A stretch of DNA of 62,587 nucleotides from Lachnospiraceae bacterium (GTDB lineage Bacteria; Bacillota; Clostridia; Lachnospirales; Lachnospiraceae). The DNA lies in the NCBI GenBank assembly GCA_024692905.1, contig JAILLY010000041.1, positions 1-62,587 of the forward strand, given 5' to 3'. Position 1 is the stretch's first letter, and every line of letters begins with the position of its first letter. The notes beneath the pieces are model-generated. The model was not told where the DNA came from. It searched no databases and saw only the letters and a program-made list of their open reading frames with translations. This document shows positions 44,813 through 51,560 of the stretch, piece after piece. A program made the translations under genes and the position numbers.

Positions 44813-46447
44813 TCAGGATTCGTTTTGTGATGCTACGAGGCCTTTGCCTCCGTATCTCTCACGGAGCTTCGGCTTTTCGATCTTGCCGGTGGGGTTCCTC
44901 GGGATATCCGCAAATATGATCTTATGCGGCCTCTTATATCTCGGGAGCTTTAAGCAGAACTCGTTCATCTCTTCCTCGGTCATGCTTACTCCCTCTTTAA
45001 GTTCTATTATCGCACAGCTTACTTCACCGAGCCTCTTATCGGGAATACCTATGACCGCTACGTCATGTACCTTTTCATTGGTACGGATGAAGTCCTCGAT
45101 CTGTACCGGATAGAGGTTCTCGCCGCCGCTTATTATGACATCCTTCTTACGGTCTACGAGAAGTATGAAGCCGTCCTCGTCGGTCATTGCCATATCACCG
45201 GTATAAAGCCAGCCGTCCTTAAGTACCTCGGCGGTAGCCTTGGGATCGTTATAGTATTCCTCCATAACGCCGGGGCCTTTTACGATAAGTTCACCTACTT
45301 CACCCTGCTTAACGGGTACTCCGTTTTCGTCTACTATATCGGTCTCCCAGCCGTATCCGGCCTTTCCGATGCAGCCTACCTTATGTATATTCTCAACTCC
45401 GAGATGCACGCAGCCCGGACCTATCGACTCGGAAAGTCCGTAATTGGTATCATACTGGTGATCCGGGAATACTTCCTTCCATCTCTTGATAAGACTCTTG
45501 GGAACGGGCTGTGCCCCTATATGCATCAGCCTCCACTGGCTTAATTCATAATCCGCCAGATTGACTCTTCCGCTGTCTATTGCCTCGAGTATATCCTGAG
45601 CCCACGGGACCAAAAGCCATACTATCGTGCATTTCTCCCTGCTAACAGCCTCAAGGACGAATTCCGGCTTGGTTCCCTTTAACAGGACCGCCTTGCTGCC
45701 CGAAAGCAGCGATCCGAACCAGTGCATCTTCGCACCGGTATGATAAAGCGGAGGGATACATAAGAATACGTCGTCCCTTGTCTGGCCGTGGTGATTCTGC
45801 TCAACCTTGCAGGAATGGGTCAGCGAACGGTGCTTATGAAGGATCGCCTTGGGAAATCCGGTCGTTCCGGATGAAAAATAGATCGCGCCGTAGTCATCAT
45901 CCGTTATCGTTATCCCGGGCTTTCTTGAGCTGCAGTTATTGACAAGCGACTGATAATCATCCGCAAACGGAGGGCAGTTATCGCCGACATAGATAAGAAG
46001 CCTCCTGACCATAAGTTCATCCGCGATATCCTCGATACGTCCGACAAATTCGGGGCCGAACACAAGCGCATCTATTTCAGCCAGCTTCGCGCAGTAAAGT
46101 ATCTCGTCCGAGCTGTATCTGAAGTTAAAGGGTACCGCTATCGCGCCGGTCTTTAATACGCCGAAATATATAGGCAGCCACTCAAGGCAGTTCATCATAA
46201 GGATACCGACCTTCTCGCCCTTCTTGATGCCGCGGCCTATGAGCATATTTGCGAAGCGGTTGGCCTTCTCGTCAAACACGCTCCATGTGATCTCACGCCT
46301 GTAGGGCTCTTTGGGGTTCGATTCGATGAGTTCGAAGTCCTTCCAGGTCTTGCGCCTGTTTTCCTTTATTTCGGGGTTCAGCTCGACAAGACAAACATCA
46401 TCCCCGTACATCTCTGCATTTCTCTCGAGTAAATCTGTGATAGGCAT
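44813..46447 (-). CDS. AMP-dependent acyl-CoA synthetase/ligase
   Basis: A 544-residue adenylate-forming enzyme. The ATP-binding motif is YFSSGTTGFPKAILHKHRS, followed by NYGLSESIGPGC (A5), GWLYTGDMAMTDEDGFI (A7), LVDRKKDVIISGGENLYPVQIE (A8) and PRNPTGKIEKPKLRERYG with the catalytic Lys (A10). It activates a carboxylic acid (medium or long chain, or cyclic) as acyl-AMP and passes it to CoA or a carrier. AAGGAG precedes the ATG at 46447; the longer frame from 46498 runs through the upstream terminator and is rejected. With ACP and MaoC genes nearby it may take part in acyl modification, but they are separated by the rpsR operon. Confidence 0.92.
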   Translation of the reverse strand: MPITDLLERNAEMYGDDVCLVELNPEIKENRRKTWKDFELIESNPKEPYRREITWSVFDEKANRFANMLIGRGIKKGEKVGILMMNCLEWLPIYFGVLKTGAIAVPFNFRYSSDEILYCAKLAEIDALVFGPEFVGRIEDIADELMVRRLLIYVGDNCPPFADDYQSLVNNCSSRKPGITITDDDYGAIYFSSGTTGFPKAILHKHRSLTHSCKVEQNHHGQTRDDVFLCIPPLYHTGAKMHWFGSLLSGSKAVLLKGTKPEFVLEAVSREKCTIVWLLVPWAQDILEAIDSGRVNLADYELSQWRLMHIGAQPVPKSLIKRWKEVFPDHQYDTNYGLSESIGPGCVHLGVENIHKVGCIGKAGYGWETDIVDENGVPVKQGEVGELIVKGPGVMEEYYNDPKATAEVLKDGWLYTGDMAMTDEDGFILLVDRKKDVIISGGENLYPVQIEDFIRTNEKVHDVAVIGIPDKRLGEVSCAIIELKEGVSMTEEEMNEFCLKLPRYKRPHKIIFADIPRNPTGKIEKPKLRERYGGKGLVASQNES

Positions 46448-46460
46448 TTGATTTCTCCTT

Positions 46461-46496
46461 AAAAAACACGTGGCACGCGCCGTTCGCGCGTGCCAC
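46461..46496 (-). terminator. terminator of the rpsF-ssb-rpsR operon
   Basis: A perfect 11-bp GC-rich stem GTGGCACGCGC/GCGCGTGCCAC (46470-46480 with 46486-46496), 5-base loop, followed on the minus strand by GTGTTTTTT. It lies 22 bases after the rpsR stop and just before the ribosome site of the acyl-CoA ligase gene. Confidence 0.85.
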
Positions 46497-46517
46497 ATTG
46501 CACCTTTGATTTTTTAC

Positions 46518-46793
46518 TTAGTCCTGAACATAAGGCATGATAGCTACGTGGCGCGCCCTCTTAACCGCAACTGTAAGAGCTCTCTGATGCTTAGCGCAGG
46601 TACCCGTGATCCTGCGGGGAAGGATCTTTCCCCTCTCGGATACGAACTTCTTAAGTGTAGCTGCATCCTTGTAATCTATGTTCTTTTCCTTTCCGCAGAA
46701 AACGCACACCTTCTTTCTTCTGCGGATCCCGCCTCTTCTCCTCATCGGTGAATCGGCTCTGTCGTTATCACCCTGTGGTCTATTGTAAGCCAT
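46518..46793 (-). CDS. rpsR: 30S ribosomal protein S18
   Basis: A 91-residue ribosomal protein that binds next to S6 on the small-subunit platform. [65 protein letters not shown] is the canonical S18 core. It keeps a C+ type pattern CVFC plus the later Cys and His, so the zinc-binding form is likely. Third gene of the rpsF-ssb-rpsR operon, with TGGAGG upstream. Confidence 0.98.
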   Translation of the reverse strand: MAYNRPQGDNDRADSPMRRRGGIRRRKKVCVFCGKEKNIDYKDAATLKKFVSERGKILPRRITGTCAKHQRALTVAVKRARHVAIMPYVQD

Positions 46794-46820
46794 TTTAAAT
46801 TACCTCCAAATCATCAACCC

Positions 46821-47258
46821 TTAATTAAACGGAAGTTCCTCATCGATCCCGTCGGGGATGTTCCTGAATCCGTCACCGGGGTCGCTTCCTTCTGCAGGAT
46901 TGGCCGGTATGAAGCCCGAATTATCGGTTCCGGCATTCTTGCTCTCCGCAAATTCCTGCTCATCTACGACTACGTCGGTGGTATAAACCTTCTGACCGTC
47001 CTTGTTGGTATAGCTTCCGGTCTGGATACGTCCGGATACAACGACCTTGGTACCCTTTCTGAAATACTTCTCGGCAAACTCACCGGCCTTGCCGAAAGCC
47101 ACACATCCTATAAAATCAGCGGTCTGTTCATCACCGTTTCTTTTGAACCTGCGATCTACCGCAAGGGTATACCTTGCTATCGCCATTGCGTTATCTCCCG
47201 AGGAATATCTTACGTCGGGGTCGCGCGTTAATCTGCCCATCAGTATAACTTTGTTCAT
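46821..47258 (-). CDS. ssb: single-stranded DNA-binding protein
   Basis: A 145-residue SSB: OB fold in the first 105 residues (MNKVILMGRLTRDPDVRYSS, ADFIGCVAFGKAGEFAEKYFRKGTKVVVSGRIQTGSYTNKDGQKVYTTDVVVDEQEF), a flexible acidic tail and the C-terminal protein-interaction tip ending GIDEELPFN. Protects ssDNA and recruits replication and repair proteins. Middle gene of the rpsF operon. Confidence 0.98.
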   Translation of the reverse strand: MNKVILMGRLTRDPDVRYSSGDNAMAIARYTLAVDRRFKRNGDEQTADFIGCVAFGKAGEFAEKYFRKGTKVVVSGRIQTGSYTNKDGQKVYTTDVVVDEQEFAESKNAGTDNSGFIPANPAEGSDPGDGFRNIPDGIDEELPFN

Positions 47259-47274
47259 ATACGCTCACTTTCTA

Positions 47275-47562
47275 CTATGCGTCTGCTCTAACGCACAAAT
47301 ATCTGATGACGTTTTCCATAATGCGTACGCGATTCTCGATTTCGATGGGAGCTGATGCTTCGGCGTCGAACTGTACGAAGTAATAATAAGCTTCCTTCAT
47401 CTTCTGGATCTCGTAAGCAAGCTTCTTCTTACCCCATTCTTCGATGTTCGTTACAGTACCGCCAAAACGAGTGATGTAATTCTGCACCTTCTCGAGCGCG
47501 GCTGCTCTCTCGTCATCTTCGATCTTAGCACTAAGAACAACGCATAATTCATATTTGTTCAT
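47275..47562 (-). CDS. rpsF: 30S ribosomal protein S6
   Basis: A 95-residue protein, MNKYELCVVLSAKIEDDERAAALEKVQNYITRFGGTVTNIEEWGKKKLAYEIQKMKEAYYYFVQFDAE, a standard S6. It forms a heterodimer with S18 in the 30S platform. GGAGG precedes the ATG. First gene of the operon with ssb and rpsR. Confidence 0.98.
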   Translation of the reverse strand: MNKYELCVVLSAKIEDDERAAALEKVQNYITRFGGTVTNIEEWGKKKLAYEIQKMKEAYYYFVQFDAEASAPIEIENRVRIMENVIRYLCVRADA

Positions 47563-47660
47563 GCTAGTACCTCCTTCCGGCCTTCGGCCTCACAACTGCG
47601 TGTGAAGCAAGGAATTTCGGGTTCGGGCGCACTTGCCCCACCCTTGATCTGTATCACGAT
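47563..47660 (-). promoter_or_regulatory. rpsF operon leader, possible S6:S18 autoregulatory RNA
   Basis: The roughly 98-base leader ends in two small hairpins, TCACA/TGTGA (47592-47608 region) and GGCC-GAA-GGCC, the second carrying CCG triplets directly beside the GGAGG site. rpsF leaders in many bacteria bind the S6:S18 complex through a CCG-containing element, so this is a candidate for feedback control of translation. Assignment is by position and short motif only. Confidence 0.45.
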
Positions 47661-47665
47661 TGAAA

Positions 47666-47694
47666 ATGATATCATAAGTACCTGTAAAATACAA
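47666..47694 (-). promoter_or_regulatory. promoter of the rpsF-ssb-rpsR operon
   Basis: Minus-strand TTGTAT (47689-47694), 17-base spacer ending TGA, TATCAT (47666-47671), i.e. with a TGn extended -10. It lies directly after the sirtuin stop codon at 47709. Confidence 0.6.
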
Positions 47695-47708
47695 GCATTA
47701 TTTGCAAT

Positions 47709-48437
47709 TTATTCCCCGACCTTTATCTGTGAGAGCACCTCACCTATGCTCCCGTTTATCACGAGGTTTGCTTTCCGGTCCATCGGGGTTGATGACTTGT
47801 TGATAAGGGTGAGCCTGCTGCCCCTGTAATAATTGATAAGTCCCGCTGCGGGATATACCGCAAGGCTCGTCCCTCCTATTATCAGCATATCGGCGCGGCT
47901 TATATGGTCGATCGACCTGCTCATGACTCTGTCATCAAGGCCTTCCTCATACAGTACGACATCTGGCTTTATCGGACCGCCGCACGCATCGCATTTGGGA
48001 ACACCCTGAGTTTCTATAATATAGTTGATATCAAAGAACTTATTGCAGTGCTCGCAGTAATTCCTGAGCGTGCTGCCGTGGAGCTCGAGTACCTCTTTTG
48101 AACCCGCGGCCTGATGCAGCCCGTCTATGTTCTGCGTGACTACAGCCTTTAACTTTCCCGCAGCCTCAAGTTCGGCGAGTTTTAAATGAGCCTTGTTGGG
48201 CTTCGCATCCGTGCAGATGAGCTTATCGCGGTAGAAGCGGTAGAATTCTTCGGGTTTAGCCCTGTAGAACGTGTGGCTTAATATGGTCTCGGGCGGATAA
48301 TCGTACTTCTGGTTGTATAATCCGTCCACGCTCCGGAAATCAGGTATGCCGCTTTCGGTCGATACGCCCGCTCCTCCGAAAAATACGATATACTTGCTGC
48401 TGTCGATCCATTCCTGTAACTTTTCGATCTCGCTCAT
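47709..48437 (-). CDS. cobB: NAD-dependent protein deacylase, sirtuin family
   Basis: A 242-residue sirtuin: YIVFFGGAGVSTESGIPDFRSVDGLY (NAD loop), VVTQNIDGLHQAAGSKEVLELHGS (catalytic His near residue 121), zinc ligands in YCEHCNKFF and PKCDACGGPIKPDVVLYEE, and LIIGGTSLAVYPAAGLI. It removes acetyl or other acyl groups from lysines, releasing nicotinamide and O-acyl-ADP-ribose. Bacterial class U/III type. AGGAGG precedes the ATG. It lies 105 bases after the MaoC gene and just before the ribosomal-protein operon. Confidence 0.95.
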   Translation of the reverse strand: MSEIEKLQEWIDSSKYIVFFGGAGVSTESGIPDFRSVDGLYNQKYDYPPETILSHTFYRAKPEEFYRFYRDKLICTDAKPNKAHLKLAELEAAGKLKAVVTQNIDGLHQAAGSKEVLELHGSTLRNYCEHCNKFFDINYIIETQGVPKCDACGGPIKPDVVLYEEGLDDRVMSRSIDHISRADMLIIGGTSLAVYPAAGLINYYRGSRLTLINKSSTPMDRKANLVINGSIGEVLSQIKVGE

Positions 48438-48542
48438 GATAACCCTCCTGTTCTCACTTTGTGAATGCGTGCCGTACTTTTCTCAAATGTACTATGCGAA
48501 TGCTTACCGCACTCCCCGCTATGTATTTTGACACCTGCCGGA

Positions 48543-48956
48543 TCATATTATACCGATCTGCATCTGTGCCTTGCATACCTTCTCCCTGTTCCCATTATAA
48601 ATAACAGCCTTTATTATTATCAATTTAAAGGTATCGTTCTTCTCGGTCACGGTCCCTTCGACCGTCAGCGTGTCTCCGGGATAGACGGTTCCGGAAAATT
48701 TCGTATTTACACTGTGTATGAGTGAATGCTCACCGGGAAGATATACTCCCGCAAGCGTCGACAGATACGAGGCCGTGAGCATCCCGAATACGACGCGGTC
48801 CCTGTATCCGCGCTCCCTCGCATAGTCACTGTCCTTATGCAAAGGATTGATATCGCCCGTTATTTCACGAAACCTGTCCATATCCGCTTCGGTGACTGTG
48901 ACTGTAAAGCTCTCCTTATGTCCTACTTCGATGCTGTCGTATGTATAGCTGTTCAT
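48543..48956 (-). CDS. MaoC-like (R)-hydratase/dehydratase
   Basis: A 137-residue hot-dog-fold protein with the hydratase motif DMDRFREITGDINPLHKDSDYARERGYRDRVVFGMLTASYLSTLAGVYLPG, in which Asp and His (NPLH) form the catalytic pair. Such enzymes hydrate enoyl thioesters or dehydrate 3-hydroxyacyl thioesters on CoA or ACP. It follows the acyl carrier gene by 27 bases and has AAGGAAGG upstream, so the two probably work together. Confidence 0.92.
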   Translation of the reverse strand: MNSYTYDSIEVGHKESFTVTVTEADMDRFREITGDINPLHKDSDYARERGYRDRVVFGMLTASYLSTLAGVYLPGEHSLIHSVNTKFSGTVYPGDTLTVEGTVTEKNDTFKLIIIKAVIYNGNREKVCKAQMQIGII

Positions 48957-48983
48957 AAAACCTTCCTTATATAGAATAGATCC

Positions 48984-49241
48984 TTATAAACCCTGTTTCT
49001 CGTCGAGCTTGTCCTTTATCATGTCAACCATCTGCCCGACGTTCTCAAGCTTGTTGACTTCCTTAATGTCAAACTTAAGGCCGAATTCCTTCTCCATGGA
49101 TATGATAAGGGATATATGTTCGAGCGAATCCCAGTCCTCGATATCATCCGAATTGGTCGAATCGGTTATAACGAGCTCATCATCGTCAAACACATCCCTG
49201 AAAATCTCATTGACTTTTTCCATTATTACTTCACGCGTCAT
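48984..49241 (-). CDS. acyl carrier protein
   Basis: An 85-residue acidic four-helix carrier with the phosphopantetheine site DIEDWDSLEHISLIISME (Ser near residue 38). The DWDSLxHxxL form is typical of carriers for specialised acyl or amino-acyl transfer rather than the housekeeping AcpP (DSLDxVEL). It lies between the AAC(3)/DUF4910 fusion and MaoC genes, so it may supply the acyl group used by the acetyltransferase-like domain; this is inference. GGAG precedes the ATG. Confidence 0.92.
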   Translation of the reverse strand: MTREVIMEKVNEIFRDVFDDDELVITDSTNSDDIEDWDSLEHISLIISMEKEFGLKFDIKEVNKLENVGQMVDMIKDKLDEKQGL

Positions 49242-49259
49242 TTTCTCTCCACTCCATTT

Positions 49260-49326
49260 GGGACCGGGGGACGGTTCTGCGGTCCCCTTTTTTGGTACCG
49301 GGGGACGGTTCTGTGGTTCCTTTTTT
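49260..49326 (+). repeat. two tandem hairpin-repeat copies (A and B)
   Basis: Copy A at 49260-49287 and copy B at 49294-49320 share the core GGGGGACGGTTCT bounded by short inverted ends (GGGACC/GGTCCC in A, GGTACC-like/GGTTCC in B), and each is followed by TTTTTT. They fill most of the 100-base gap between the ACP gene and the AAC(3)/DUF4910 gene. Four more copies lie at 49615, 56013, 56210 and 56246. A hairpin followed by T6 on the plus strand could also end antisense transcripts. Confidence 0.9.
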
Positions 49327-49341
49327 GTCCCCGGGCCGTTC

Positions 49342-51477
49342 CTACTTACGGATCTCCTCTAACAATCCCGCTTCAAGCAGCTGTCCCACTACCTTCTTTA
49401 CGACCTCTTCCGGCTGCTCTATCATATCAGACAGACTCTTTAGATCATGAGTCCCGTCAGCATAAGCGAGCACATCCTTCATCGCAAGCGTCTCCTTATA
49501 AGTTTCCTTTGAGCTCATCGTCGGTACAAGACCCCTCTTTCCAAGCTGAGGTTCGCATAAACATGTGACCCTGTATCTTGGATATCCCGGGGTAATGCCT
49601 TCCGGATCTGATAAGGGGACCACAGAACCGTCCCCCGGTTCCTTTGTGTTCTCAAGTTTATCTATGCATCTCCTCAGTACGTTAAATGAACCGTAAAATC
49701 CCTCGGGGCTTACCATATCCATGTTATCTGCGGAGGTATGGTACTCGGGGTATACATGATACTTGGACCGGCAGAAGCATACTACCGGCAGGTCGACTCC
49801 CGGAGCCTGGTACTGTCTCTCATCCGAACCGCGTTTAAGATATGAATAATCCTCATAACCGGGACAGCACTCGTTAAGCACCGATGTAAGGACTTCATCG
49901 GCAAGGGTATTTTTGTACCTTGAATGCACGATTGAGTAGGCCCTGTCATCTCCGACACAGGTCACATTAAATCCCGCTATCACGTTTTTCTTCATCTTGT
50001 CAAGGTTACGGGACAGATAGGTTATGGCTCCTATGGTTTCCGGAACAAACACTATGCGGTACGTATACCGCCGGTCCCTTAACCCTTTTATATAGGAAAT
50101 GATATGTGCCATAACCGACGGTCCGGAACATTCGTTGTCAGCCATGGAAGGATGACAGATATATGTCGAAAAGAATATCTCCTTTTGTGACCTTCCGGGA
50201 ATTATGAGTTCTCCGTAAGTAAGGTTTCCGTCAAACAGTTCGGACCTGATCACCGCATGGTATCTGCCTTCATCAAGAGAATCAAGCATGTTCTGCGACA
50301 TGGCAAATCCCCAGCGCTCTTTATAATAGGAAGTAACATACGGAATAAGATCCGGCTGATCCTTCAGCGTGTAGATATGACTCTTAAGTTCTTCAAGACT
50401 CATCCACTCATCAACAGGTGTCGAGTATCCCAGTACGTGAAGGTTATTGTCCTTAAAATCGATCACACACCTGCCGTTCTCATCCTCCAGATACGCTTCA
50501 TCGATCCTCCATTCCCTCGGAACGGTCCAGTCCATCACCCCTGTACCCGTCGGGACTTCATAAAGCTTAAGATCGGGGATGTATTCCTTAAGGATCCCGA
50601 AGGTTTCGCGTACACCCTCACCCGTGATGCTCCTGCATATCGGAAACAGCCTGTCTGCCAGAGCATACATGCTGCCCCCTATCACGCCGGGATCGTCATC
50701 CTGTCCTATATATGAACATATCCTCCTGCTTCGGTTATTCCTTACCTCATCCGCCATGACCGGATAACTCTCACCAAGTTCTATGATCTTATATTCTATC
50801 CCGTTTATATAAAAACGGTCCTCTATGCCCTTTGCAATAAATTCGTCCTCAAGCGGTGTTATCGTGTTCTGTACATCCATGCCAAGGTTGCGGACATTCA
50901 TTGAATACGTTGCTGTACGCGTTTCGCCCTTCTCATCGGTGTATTCTGCAGTAAAATCTTTCAGATATCTGTACGGGACCGGGCCGTTCTGTTCCTCGGC
51001 ATAATGAACGAAAACGAATGAATGCTGCGTATCCTTGTCTATGAAAAGATTTCTGTATCCGTTCTTAACCATGTGTGCAAACGGAGAATCCGCTCCAAAT
51101 GAGCTTTTGTTATCCATCGCGCACAGGATTTCCTTATCCTTTCCCCATACGGCAAATGAATAGATCGGGTGCCTCGTGCGTGCAAAATCACTCCTTTTGA
51201 GTGCGATCTTTCCGAGCGATCCCGTCTTACACGGCGTACGGAAATGATCATACGCCTCACCTTTGCAAAATGCCCAGTTAAATGTAGGGAATACCAAAGT
51301 GGCATCCTCTCCGATAATATCGATGATGCCGTCGATGAGTATGTTAAGGTCAGTGTCATCACCGTTGCTCATACAGTCATATAACAACTGCTTGACATCC
51401 GAAGTCACATATACGTTATCGCCTTTATTAAGATGCAGCTTTCCTGCAAGTTCCTTGAGTTTTATATATCCTTCCAT
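49342..51477 (-). CDS. fusion of AAC(3)-like N-acyltransferase and DUF4910 aminopeptidase-like domain
   Basis: A protein of 711 residues (start ATG at 51477; a GTG two codons earlier is possible). Residues 1-260 resemble the aminoglycoside 3-N-acetyltransferase family: ATLVFPTFNWAFCKGEAYDHF, TGSLGKIALKRSDFARTRHPIYSFAVWGKD, SFGADSPFAHMVKNG and FVHYAEEQNGPVPYRY, including the family's HPxxS and HYxEE motifs. Residues about 275-605 match DUF4910 zinc-peptidase-like proteins: FFSTYICHPSMADNECSGP, VPETIGAITYL, KRGSDERQYQAPGVDLPV and YPEYHTSADNMDMV supply metal ligands. The last 70 residues look like a winged helix. A repeat-derived segment EPGDGSVVP interrupts the linker at about 612-621. An ACP and a MaoC gene follow. 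The role is probably acylation/deacylation of an amino sugar or peptide, by inference. Confidence 0.85.
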   Translation of the reverse strand: MEGYIKLKELAGKLHLNKGDNVYVTSDVKQLLYDCMSNGDDTDLNILIDGIIDIIGEDATLVFPTFNWAFCKGEAYDHFRTPCKTGSLGKIALKRSDFARTRHPIYSFAVWGKDKEILCAMDNKSSFGADSPFAHMVKNGYRNLFIDKDTQHSFVFVHYAEEQNGPVPYRYLKDFTAEYTDEKGETRTATYSMNVRNLGMDVQNTITPLEDEFIAKGIEDRFYINGIEYKIIELGESYPVMADEVRNNRSRRICSYIGQDDDPGVIGGSMYALADRLFPICRSITGEGVRETFGILKEYIPDLKLYEVPTGTGVMDWTVPREWRIDEAYLEDENGRCVIDFKDNNLHVLGYSTPVDEWMSLEELKSHIYTLKDQPDLIPYVTSYYKERWGFAMSQNMLDSLDEGRYHAVIRSELFDGNLTYGELIIPGRSQKEIFFSTYICHPSMADNECSGPSVMAHIISYIKGLRDRRYTYRIVFVPETIGAITYLSRNLDKMKKNVIAGFNVTCVGDDRAYSIVHSRYKNTLADEVLTSVLNECCPGYEDYSYLKRGSDERQYQAPGVDLPVVCFCRSKYHVYPEYHTSADNMDMVSPEGFYGSFNVLRRCIDKLENTKEPGDGSVVPLSDPEGITPGYPRYRVTCLCEPQLGKRGLVPTMSSKETYKETLAMKDVLAYADGTHDLKSLSDMIEQPEEVVKKVVGQLLEAGLLEEIRK
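49615..49642 (-). repeat. hairpin-repeat copy C, in frame inside the AAC(3)/DUF4910 gene
   Basis: On the minus strand this is the same element as the five intergenic copies (core GGGGGACGGTTCT with GGAACC and GGTCCCC ends). It is translated in frame as EPGDGSVVP between the DUF4910 domain and the C-terminal winged-helix region, without disturbing either. Confidence 0.88.
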
Positions 51478-51502
51478 TTTCACCTTACCTTTTCCACCGC
51501 TT

Positions 51503-51511
51503 ATTGTACCA
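51503..51511 (-). promoter_or_regulatory. extended -10 promoter of the AAC(3)/DUF4910 operon
   Basis: Minus-strand TGGTACAAT (51503-51511) has a near-consensus -10 with the TGn extension; no good -35 is visible. Start near 51496, about 19 bases before the ATG. Confidence 0.45.
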
Positions 51512-51524
51512 CATCAATAATTAA

Positions 51525-51553
51525 ATGACATCCTATGATTTTAGATGTATAAT
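51525..51553 (+). promoter_or_regulatory. promoter placed against the start codon of the 51561 gene
   Basis: ATGACA (51525-51530, five of six matches to the -35 consensus), 17-base spacer, consensus TATAAT (51548-51553). Initiation would fall at about 51559-51561, at the ATG itself, implying little or no leader. Confidence 0.6.
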
Positions 51554-51560
51554 CCAGAGT

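Noticed and set aside
46448..46498. N-terminal extension of the acyl-CoA ligase by 17 residues
   Set aside because: It would be translated from the terminator hairpin of the rpsR operon; AAGGAG before the ATG at 46447 gives the normal family start.
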